Of a DNA stretch of 5,270 bases, positions 1 to 4,419 are shown piece by piece. This DNA is from Flavobacterium sp. (GTDB lineage: Bacteria; Bacteroidota; Bacteroidia; Flavobacteriales; Flavobacteriaceae). The stretch lies in assembly GCA_030682755.1 (NCBI GenBank), contig JAUXNR010000816.1, positions 1 to 5,270 of the forward strand. The letters are read 5' to 3'. Within the stretch, counting starts at the first letter, position 1, and each line of letters starts with the position of its first letter. The notes under the pieces are model-generated. The model saw nothing but the letters and a program-made list of their open reading frames with translations. It had not been told where the DNA came from and searched no databases. Made by a program: the position numbers and the translations under genes.

Positions 1-854
1 GGGGAATGACGCAGTATCCCATTGTACCGGGTCATGAAATAATTGGTGAAGTAATAGCCGCAGGCTCAGCAGTTAAAAACCTGAAGGTAGGTGATAAAGT
101 GGGACTGGGATGGATGTCAGGCTCATGCATGAGTTGTGAACAATGTATGGATGGTCAACACCATCTTTGTTCAAAAGGTGAAGCCACAATTGTAGGCAGA
201 AACGGTGGGTTTGCTGATACAGTTAGAGGCCATTGGTCTTGGGCAATTCCGCTTCCTGAAGCTATTGATATGAGCAAAGCAGGACCTTTGCTTTGTGGAG
301 GCATTACTGTTTTTAATCCAATCATTTTAGCAGGAGTAAAACCTACTGATAAAGTGGGTGTCATAGGTGTTGGGGGATTGGGACATATGGCCATCAAATT
401 CTTAAAACACTGGGGCTGTGAAGTAATTGCATTTAGCTCTAATCCTGATAAAAAGAAAGATATTTTGGCTATGGGAGCCGGTAAAGTAATTAATTCTAAA
501 GCTCCCGAAGAATTAGAAAGCATCCAAGGGAAACTGAATTTTATTTTGAATACAACCAATGTTACTTTGGATTGGAATTCCTATTTGACCGCATTAGCAC
601 CAAAAGGTAGATTTCACACAGTTGGAGCTGTTTTGGAACCAATGGCAATTCCTGCTTTCAGCTTAATCATGGGTGAAAAAACCGTAGGCGGAAGTCCGAT
701 TGGAAGTCCGGCTTTGACAAAAACAATGCTTGATTTTTGTGTCAGACATAACATTTATCCGGATGTTGAAGAATTTCCAATGGATAAAGTAAATGAAGCC
801 CTTGAACATTTGGAAAATGGAAAAGCAAGATTCAGAATTGTGTTGCGGAATTGA
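1..854 (+). CDS. Zinc-dependent NAD(P) alcohol dehydrogenase, CAD/YahK type (5' end missing)
   Basis: Medium-chain dehydrogenase/reductase that probably interconverts aldehydes and primary alcohols in the cytosol using NAD(P)H. The frame is already open at the window edge: the codon before the ATG at position 6 is Gly, and the stretch around it (YPIVPGHE) is internal in this family. That ATG is therefore not the true start, and roughly 60-70 residues with the first catalytic-zinc cysteine are missing. Counting from the ATG at 6, the GHE zinc-site motif is at residues 9-11, the four structural-zinc cysteines at C41, C44, C47 and C55, the third catalytic ligand C97 in LLCGG, and the Rossmann glycine motif GVGGLG at 121-126. 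The FSSN loop at 143-146 after the second strand resembles NADPH-preferring relatives, so NADP use is inferred. The protein ends normally at TGA 852-854. Family assignment is strong; the physiological substrate is unknown. Confidence 0.93.
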   Translation, partial: GMTQYPIVPGHEIIGEVIAAGSAVKNLKVGDKVGLGWMSGSCMSCEQCMDGQHHLCSKGEATIVGRNGGFADTVRGHWSWAIPLPEAIDMSKAGPLLCGGITVFNPIILAGVKPTDKVGVIGVGGLGHMAIKFLKHWGCEVIAFSSNPDKKKDILAMGAGKVINSKAPEELESIQGKLNFILNTTNVTLDWNSYLTALAPKGRFHTVGAVLEPMAIPAFSLIMGEKTVGGSPIGSPALTKTMLDFCVRHNIYPDVEEFPMDKVNEALEHLENGKARFRIVLRN

Positions 855-926
855 GAGAATTTTTAAGGAGTTATGATAGTAATAATTTGCTAAAATTCAT
901 GAGTGGTTATGCAATTGTAGTATAGT

Positions 927-960
927 TTGATAAAAGTTAGGAAAAAAATTCTTAGTTTTG
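927..960 (+). promoter_or_regulatory. Candidate Bacteroidota-type promoter for the LamG lipoprotein
   Basis: TAGTTTTG at 953-960 matches the TAnnTTTG (-7) element of the Bacteroidota housekeeping sigma factor exactly. A TTG (-33) lies at 927-929, 23 bases upstream, which is at the long end of the accepted spacing. Transcription would begin near 967, giving a leader of about 25 bases before the ATG at 992. AT-rich DNA produces such matches by chance, so this is an informed candidate only. Confidence 0.5.
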
Positions 961-982
961 AAAATATATAATAGTTTTCAAA
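957..982. repeat. 8-bp inverted repeat overlapping the -7 element
   Basis: TTTGAAAA at 957-964 is the exact reverse complement of TTTTCAAA at 975-982, separated by 10 bases. The left arm includes the last four bases of the candidate -7 box. Because transcription would start inside the repeat, it fits a DNA operator better than an RNA hairpin. The arms are A/T-rich, so chance occurrence is possible. Confidence 0.4.
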
Positions 983-991
983 GAAGGTGCT

Positions 992-1747
992 ATGAAATAC
1001 AAAGAAGTGGTAAATAAGTTAATAAATAATTTGTTTGGTGTTTTAGTTATAACACTAGTATGGGGTTGTACTAATTCTGAAGGCAATGCACCTACCACTC
1101 AAAATAGTTGCTTGCCGCCAGGTTTAATGGATCATGCGTTAGCAATTTACACTTTTAATAACGGTTCGTTAGAGGATACTTCCGGAAACAATTATCATTT
1201 AACAAACCCCACAACAGCAAGTATAGGATCCGACCGATCGGGAAATCAAAATTGTGCTTACCAATTCAATGATGCAAACGGGGATTATTTAGAGTTAGTA
1301 AATCCTGAATTTCTCAATGATATTCAGACCACCGATTTGTCTATTTCATTTTGGATTAAACCTATTGATAATAGTTATGCAAAGTTATTGATTAGAGAGG
1401 ATCTGGAATTTTGCAACCATCAGATGGGACTTTGGAATATTAGTTTTATAAATTCAAGGCTTAATTGTGTGGTTGGATCAAGAATCGTAGGAGGTGTACA
1501 TCCTGGACAGAACGGTGTTTGGAAGCATATTGTAATGACTATAAACGCTTCTGATTTGATACTTTACATAAATGGCATACCCCATTCGGGAATTGAAGCT
1601 TCTACTGTATGTAACCCCATGAATGTAGGGAACCTATATATCGGTCGTAGTTACAACGGCAGCATGGATGACATATTTGTTTTTGACAAAGTATTAACAC
1701 CCGAAGAAGTTATGGAATTATACAATATAACGGCTTGTTGCAGTTAA
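992..1747 (+). CDS. Secreted lipoprotein with a LamG (concanavalin A-like) domain
   Basis: 251-residue predicted lipoprotein. The N-terminus has lysines, a hydrophobic segment at about residues 12-24 and a lipobox-like LVWGC, so C26 would be lipidated and the protein anchored in an outer or inner membrane leaflet. Residues about 46-246 form one LamG/ConA-like lectin-glucanase fold: YTFNNGSLEDTSGN at 53-66, SISFWIKP at 117-124, GVWKHIVMTI at 175-184 with LYINGI at 191-196, and LYIGRSYNGSMDDIFVFDKV at 215-234 followed by LTPEEVMELYN. This N- and C-terminal signature is typical of Bacteroidota LamG proteins that bind glycans or other extracellular ligands. No catalytic domain is visible. Cysteines C40, C88, C141, C159, C207 and a C-terminal pair C249-C250 could form disulfides. 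No T9SS-type C-terminal sorting domain follows. The ATG at 992 is preceded by AAGAAGG, a possible weak ribosome binding site. The ligand is unknown. Confidence 0.88.
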   Translation: MKYKEVVNKLINNLFGVLVITLVWGCTNSEGNAPTTQNSCLPPGLMDHALAIYTFNNGSLEDTSGNNYHLTNPTTASIGSDRSGNQNCAYQFNDANGDYLELVNPEFLNDIQTTDLSISFWIKPIDNSYAKLLIREDLEFCNHQMGLWNISFINSRLNCVVGSRIVGGVHPGQNGVWKHIVMTINASDLILYINGIPHSGIEASTVCNPMNVGNLYIGRSYNGSMDDIFVFDKVLTPEEVMELYNITACCS

Positions 1748-1768
1748 ATTGGGGTAATCTTCGATTTA

Positions 1769-1819
1769 GAATAATAAAACTATTTGTTTTCGAGGTAACT
1801 TGCTTTTATTTTATTATTC
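1769..1819. repeat. 11-bp perfect inverted repeat downstream of the LamG gene
   Basis: GAATAATAAAA at 1769-1779 is the exact reverse complement of TTTTATTATTC at 1809-1819, with a 29-base spacer. It starts 21 bases after the LamG stop codon. It could act as a weak 3' stem for that transcript, but only two of the eleven pairs... one G-C per arm, is not A/T, there is no separate T-tract, and the long loop argues against an efficient intrinsic terminator. Confidence 0.35.
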
Positions 1820-1896
1820 AGATGCCCTAGTTTAAAAAGTAAAAAAGAACCCGTAAAATAGAGAAAATTAAAAATCAAAAAACGGCAACAAATTAC

Positions 1897-1968
1897 ATGA
1901 TTAAATACATATTCCTACTGGCTTTCACTTCTCTCCCTGCTCGCACTAGCGGGGAGATTGGAAGTTAA
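1897..1968 (+). other. Short signal-peptide-like reading frame, possible gene relic
   Basis: An ATG at 1897 opens a 23-codon frame that ends at TAA 1966-1968. It begins MIKYIFLLAFTSL, which is just what the start of a Bacteroidota secreted protein looks like: one lysine followed by a hydrophobic run. The upstream A-rich stretch resembles translation starts in this phylum. From about codon 11 onward the frame is made of the G+C-rich hairpin, and the encoded residues (PARTSGEIGS) no longer look like a natural continuation. I infer either a truncated gene start with a hairpin element inserted into it or a chance frame; a functional micropeptide is less likely. Confidence 0.3.
1927..1965. repeat. 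G+C-rich imperfect hairpin (REP-like or mobile-element-like)
   Basis: ACTTC at 1927-1931 pairs with GAAGT at 1961-1965. After a three-base bulge (TTG, 1958-1960), the run 1932-1941 pairs with 1948-1957, including one G-T wobble (1938 with 1951), leaving a six-base loop CGCACT at 1942-1947. Three further T-A pairs can extend the base (1923-1925 with 1967-1969) past one mismatch. The core is about two-thirds G+C in a region otherwise far poorer. Neither strand has a T-tract directly after the stem, so it is not a standard intrinsic terminator. A REP-type palindrome, a miniature element end or a structured RNA segment are all possible. Confidence 0.6.
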
Positions 1969-2016
1969 AAAATGATTACACTTGCTATTAGCTTAGTGAC
2001 TTAACTTTTAGTTGTA

Positions 2017-2024
2017 TATTTTTG
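2017..2024 (+). promoter_or_regulatory. Orphan TAnnTTTG (-7) promoter element
   Basis: TATTTTTG is an exact match to the Bacteroidota -7 consensus. No TTG lies at the usual distance upstream (the nearest is at 1982-1984, 32 bases away), and no plus-strand gene follows. If active, it would read into the nuclease gene in antisense. It may also be the leftover promoter of a lost gene or a chance match. Confidence 0.25.
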
Positions 2025-2052
2025 TAGTCTTTAAAACGACTAATAAAATTGA

Positions 2053-2068
2053 ATATCTTTGAAGATAT
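2053..2068 (-). terminator. Weak terminator candidate after the nuclease gene
   Basis: ATATCTT at 2053-2059 and AAGATAT at 2062-2068 are exact inverted repeats, giving a six-pair stem with a four-base loop only a few bases beyond the nuclease stop codon. On the minus strand it is followed by TTCAATTTTATT, a loose T-rich tail. The stem is short and A/T-rich, so any termination would be inefficient. Confidence 0.3.
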
Positions 2069-2071
2069 AAT

Positions 2072-2395
2072 TTATTTGAAAAATTCATCTAAACTCTTTA
2101 AAAGAAAATCTCTATCTTTTAAATCAATTCTATAAAAATTATTTTGAGTTTCTTTAAGGGTATTTTTTGTGAAATAGCTTGATGTTATTACAATACCTTT
2201 CAGAGCTTCTTGAGTATCTAAAACACCATTTAATTCTCTTATTATGCGAGGTTGAATTTTGTTTTTTGAATGTTTACACTGTAGAGCAATTTTAAAATCA
2301 CCCATTGAGGTACATTTTTTTACTGCTAAGATATCTACTCCACCATCCGCTTGGTTCCATCGTCCAACTCTATTGATTTCAACACCCAAACTCAT
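2072..2395 (-). CDS. C-terminal catalytic half of the split Mrr-like nuclease
   Basis: 107 residues starting at the ATG directly after the TAG. It carries most of the Mrr-cat fold (PD-(D/E)XK superfamily, cleaving DNA often in a modification-dependent way in known members): ADGGVDILAV at 17-26 with catalytic D21, ALQCKHS at 37-43 with Q39 and K41 forming the QxK variant, RELNGVL at 53-59, GIVITSSYFT at 67-76, and a closing IDLKDRDFLLKSLDEF. Conservation of all these motifs suggests recent interruption. The helix bearing the conserved Glu lies upstream of the stop, so this piece alone would lack it. It may be expressed only by reinitiation. Base composition is very AT-rich (12 G/C in bases 2101-2160). 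Confidence 0.78.
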   Translation of the reverse strand: MSLGVEINRVGRWNQADGGVDILAVKKCTSMGDFKIALQCKHSKNKIQPRIIRELNGVLDTQEALKGIVITSSYFTKNTLKETQNNFYRIDLKDRDFLLKSLDEFFK

Positions 2396-2836
2396 CTATA
2401 ATTTTCCAACAAGATCCTCAAAAGCAGAAGGATGTAAAAAATCTAAATACTTATTATTTTTTGAAATTTCATAAATGATTTGATTATTAACCTCACGAAT
2501 ATTACTATACTCAACTTTGAAAACATCATGATTTGGAATCATTATTTCAGGTGAAAATATTTGTGAGGCAAATTTTAAGTATTCAATTGAGTATTGATGT
2601 AAAGGAATTATTAATTTACTATCTAATTTATTATTTAAGATTATTTCTACTAAATGATCGGATGAAGATATTTGAGTTGTAGGTTCTTTTAAAATGGTTG
2701 CTATTTGACCATTAAAAGGACCGGATTTAAATTTAAACTCTGTACCTGCTCTTATATGTAATATATCTTCAACCTTGCATTCGTTGACGTTGTGTAATCT
2801 TGGATTTAATGCATAAAGTTGGAATTTCTTAGACAT
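2396..2836 (-). CDS. N-terminal half of the split Mrr-like protein, with a KOW-like segment
   Basis: 146 residues from ATG 2836 to the internal TAG. I do not recognise a named family for residues 1-90, but GTEFKFKSGPFNGQIATILK at 31-50, followed by a strand-like VEIILN at 63-68 and SKLIIPLHQYSIEYL at 73-87, has the spacing and glycine pattern of a KOW/NusG-like SH3 barrel. In NusG this reads roughly as G..V.V..GPF.G..G.V, then V.V...GR..PVEL....VE. Residues about 105-130 look like a helical linker. Residues 135-146 begin the Mrr catalytic domain, with E140 in FEDL as the conserved helix glutamate. There is no signal peptide, so it is cytosolic. The start has an A/T-rich upstream region without a Shine-Dalgarno sequence. 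The KOW assignment is inference from pattern, not a search. Confidence 0.7.
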   Translation of the reverse strand: MSKKFQLYALNPRLHNVNECKVEDILHIRAGTEFKFKSGPFNGQIATILKEPTTQISSSDHLVEIILNNKLDSKLIIPLHQYSIEYLKFASQIFSPEIMIPNHDVFKVEYSNIREVNNQIIYEISKNNKYLDFLHPSAFEDLVGKL

Positions 2837-2872
2837 GAGAATTTAAATGATTAAAATTTTAGTTCTTGATTT

Positions 2873-2906
2873 CAAAATACATCTGATAATTATCCTACTA
2901 GTGCAA
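2873..2906 (-). promoter_or_regulatory. Possible promoter for the Mrr-like gene
   Basis: On the minus strand, TATTTTG (2879-2873) is one base short of TAnnTTTG, and a TTG lies at 2906-2904, 24 bases upstream. Transcription would begin near 2867, about 30 bases ahead of the start codon. The imperfect -7 box and slightly long spacing make this tentative. Confidence 0.25.
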
Positions 2907-2921
2907 TAATCTAATTTATAT

Positions 2922-2958
2922 AAAAAAGCTACAATTCTAATGCAATTTAATCTTTTTT
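2922..2958 (-). terminator. A/T-rich stem that could end the antiporter-Usp-lipoprotein transcript
   Basis: AAAAAAG at 2922-2928 is complementary to CTTTTTT at 2952-2958. On the minus strand the stem's downstream arm is itself the T-run, resembling the tail of an intrinsic terminator. It sits about 80 bases past the lipoprotein stop and just upstream of the possible nuclease promoter. With one G-C pair and a 23-base loop the stem is weak. Confidence 0.2.
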
Positions 2959-2970
2959 TAAACAAGCTAA

Positions 2971-2986
2971 ATTTCTTTAAAGAAAT
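2971..2986. repeat. 16-base perfect palindrome
   Basis: ATTTCTTTAAAGAAAT equals its own reverse complement. It lies between the lipoprotein stop and the nuclease start in the most AT-rich part of the window (9 G/C in bases 2941-3000). It could be a protein-binding site, but a 16-base palindrome with two G-C pairs in such DNA is weak evidence. Confidence 0.3.
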
Positions 2987-3037
2987 AAAATATAATTTCA
3001 CAATAGTATTTTGGTATCTAAGTTACTAAAAGTTGTT

Positions 3038-3586
3038 TTATTGTGCTATCTTATTTTTGGTTATTGTTTTAAAAGCCTTCTTTAATTTAATTTCATTACT
3101 TTCAGTTAAGTTTTCGCCATAAATAGAAAGTTTTTTGTTTACTTCTTTTTCATCGTTAACAATGTAAAGCTCAGTAGTACCTATTCCGCTTACTTTCGGA
3201 AATGTAATAATTGCTTTACTACCATCAACCAATATTCCATCAAAATCGTGATCCAAAATAGCATCATGGCTAAATTCACTTTTAATAGCTACAAACTTTA
3301 GTCTGGTCGTATCTTTTGAATCAATTAAAAAAATACTATCAGATTTTTCAATTGTTCGTAAAGGCAATTCAAACATTGCAGTTTTAGGCTTTAGATTAAT
3401 ATGGATAGTATCCTTTTCAGGTGTAATACAAATAAATTGACTTTTATTTAGGGTCATTTTTTTCCAATTTGAAGGAAACTCTATTGAATAATATCCAAGG
3501 TTTACATTTTTATACTTTGCCTCATCATTGTTATGACAACTTATTGCCAATATAACAAAAAAAATATTTAATGAAATTTTAATCAT
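3038..3586 (-). CDS. Small lipoprotein of unknown function
   Basis: 182 residues from ATG 3586. An in-frame upstream ATG at 3610 would add eight residues (MFCRKVWG) and overlap the preceding gene; I prefer 3586 because it gives a classic lipoprotein signal: MIKIS, a hydrophobic run to residue 15, and AISC with C17 as the lipidated cysteine. The residues after it, HNNDE, place acidic residues near positions +4 and +5, loosely like the surface-export signals of Bacteroidota lipoproteins. The mature part has GYYSIEFPSNWKKM at 31-44, a start seen in many small lipoproteins of the PsbP-like/ 'fits a stress or solute-binding' type without defined function, then mixed beta-strand and charged segments. 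No catalytic motif is visible. It follows the universal stress protein by 10 bases and is likely the last gene of that operon. I do not recognise its family, and any link to cation stress rests on context only. Confidence 0.75.
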   Translation of the reverse strand: MIKISLNIFFVILAISCHNNDEAKYKNVNLGYYSIEFPSNWKKMTLNKSQFICITPEKDTIHINLKPKTAMFELPLRTIEKSDSIFLIDSKDTTRLKFVAIKSEFSHDAILDHDFDGILVDGSKAIITFPKVSGIGTTELYIVNDEKEVNKKLSIYGENLTESNEIKLKKAFKTITKNKIAQ

Positions 3587-3596
3587 ACCCCACACT

Positions 3597-4415
3597 TTAC
3601 GGCAAAACAACTAATGGCGTTTGCCCTTCATAAACCATGTCATTCACCAGAAACTTTCTAAAAAGTTGATCTGTAAAAAAACGTGTGCCTTTTTGAACAA
3701 TCAAGACCTCTTCGGTTTTATTGTTAATCAATTGCTTGATGTCATCAAAAGGATTTACTCCTTCAAATATGGCAAAGTCAGTGGTAAACCTTTCAGAAAA
3801 CAAATCAGATAATTCCCTTAATTGCTTTTCAATGCCAATTGTTTTTTCGTTTGGTTTTGCCAAATAGAAAAATGTTATGGTGGTATTTTGAGTGTTAATG
3901 AACTTAAGAAAATTATTCAATTCCAAGATATTCAAAGGATGCTTCTCCGTTACTGCAACAAAAATTTTGGGATGTAAAAAAGTGTCAATCTCTTTAGGGA
4001 TAGCAACAACACTTTTATTTATATTTTCAATAACCTGGAGTGCAACGCTACCCAAAAGAATTTGTTTAAACAATCCCGTTCCTTTGAGACCAACAAAAAT
4101 TAAATTTTCAAAAGGCTCTGCAACAAATCGCTTTAAAGTAGTATTCAAACTGTCTTCCGATACATAAAACATAAGCTTGTTAACTTGTGAGATGTGCTCT
4201 GAAGCGAGTGCCTTCAAATCTTGCATAGCTTCAACATTTGTTTCCAGGGTATGTTGCTTTCTACTTTCATTATCTGACAAAGCCGGAGTAAACACCAAAG
4301 TTTGATGTAACAAAAGTACTTCTGCATCCACTTGAACGCTCCACTCACACGCAAACTTTATCAGATTTTTTGAATATTCTGAAAAATCAACCAATACAAT
4401 AAATCGCTTTTTCAT
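3597..4415 (-). CDS. Tandem-domain universal stress protein (UspA family)
   Basis: 272 residues with the start chosen at ATG 4415, giving MKKRFIVLVDFSEYS, the usual Usp opening. A TTG eight codons upstream would extend it into the antiporter gene and is less likely; the bases AAAGAA just before the ATG could serve as a weak ribosome binding site. Domain 1 (about residues 1-140) has the conserved Asp in VLVDFS at residue 10 and a complete ATP-binding motif G-2x-G-9x-G-S, at G109, G112, G122 and S123. Domain 2 (about 148-272) keeps the fold pattern (KIFVAV near its start, EEVLIVQKGT and PLVVLP near its end) but lacks the glycine motif, so it probably does not bind ATP. The protein is cytosolic. 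It starts four bases after the antiporter stop, so translational coupling is likely, and a role in sensing energy or ion stress for the transporter is a reasonable inference. Confidence 0.9.
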   Translation of the reverse strand: MKKRFIVLVDFSEYSKNLIKFACEWSVQVDAEVLLLHQTLVFTPALSDNESRKQHTLETNVEAMQDLKALASEHISQVNKLMFYVSEDSLNTTLKRFVAEPFENLIFVGLKGTGLFKQILLGSVALQVIENINKSVVAIPKEIDTFLHPKIFVAVTEKHPLNILELNNFLKFINTQNTTITFFYLAKPNEKTIGIEKQLRELSDLFSERFTTDFAIFEGVNPFDDIKQLINNKTEEVLIVQKGTRFFTDQLFRKFLVNDMVYEGQTPLVVLP

Positions 4416-4419
4416 TTCT

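Larger units (their letters stand above)
1748..2071. other. Convergent intergenic region rich in inverted repeats
   Basis: A 324-base gap between the plus-strand LamG gene and the minus-strand nuclease gene. I see no full-length gene on either strand. It contains, in order, an 11-bp A/T-rich inverted repeat, a 23-codon signal-peptide-like frame, a G+C-rich hairpin inside that frame, an isolated plus-strand TAnnTTTG element and a short palindrome near the nuclease stop codon. No tRNA-like or CRISPR-like structure was seen. The mix of pieces suggests the remains of a lost gene or a small repeat insertion. Confidence 0.6.
2072..2836 (-). pseudogene. Mrr-type restriction-endonuclease-like gene split by an in-frame TAG
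   Basis: Reading the minus strand from ATG 2836-2834 to the stop at 2074-2072 gives 254 codons in one frame, interrupted only by TAG at 2398-2396 (codon 147). The last residues before the TAG (HPSAFEDLVGKL) and the first after it (MSLG, then DGGVDI) together make the standard opening of the Mrr catalytic domain, where homologues have an unbroken FE.LV..LL..LG....DGG.D. Restored numbering puts the conserved helix Glu at 140, the catalytic Asp at 168 and the QxK motif at 186-188. The stop therefore separates active-site elements, and neither half should be a nuclease alone. One base change from TTG (Leu) or TAT/TAC (Tyr) would explain it. A sequencing error, a true nonsense mutation, amber readthrough, or reinitiation at the adjacent ATG (TAGATG) remain open. 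Confidence 0.8.

Noticed and set aside
155..559. Minus-strand open frame of 134 codons inside the dehydrogenase gene
   Set aside because: It is antisense to a clearly conserved dehydrogenase and shows no recognisable motif; it is a shadow frame.
865..893. AAGGAG followed by ATG at 873 as a small gene start
   Set aside because: The spacing is only two bases and the frame closes after six codons.
1923..1969. G+C-rich hairpin as an intrinsic terminator for the LamG or nuclease gene
   Set aside because: No T-tract follows the stem on either strand, and it is about 180 bases beyond the LamG stop.
1972..2004. Ten-codon hydrophobic frame (MITLAISLVT) after the hairpin
   Set aside because: Too short to separate from chance in AT-rich DNA and without clear translation signals.
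2259..2474. Plus-strand open frame of 71 codons across the nuclease halves
   Set aside because: It lies opposite the conserved Mrr motifs and has no domain pattern of its own.
2999..3045. 7-bp inverted repeat CACAATA / TATTGTG around the lipoprotein stop
   Set aside because: Short arms with a 33-base spacer in very AT-rich DNA; expected by chance.
3621..4167. Two plus-strand open frames (3621-3812 and 3892-4167)
   Set aside because: Both are antisense to the universal stress protein, whose motifs are intact; no independent support.
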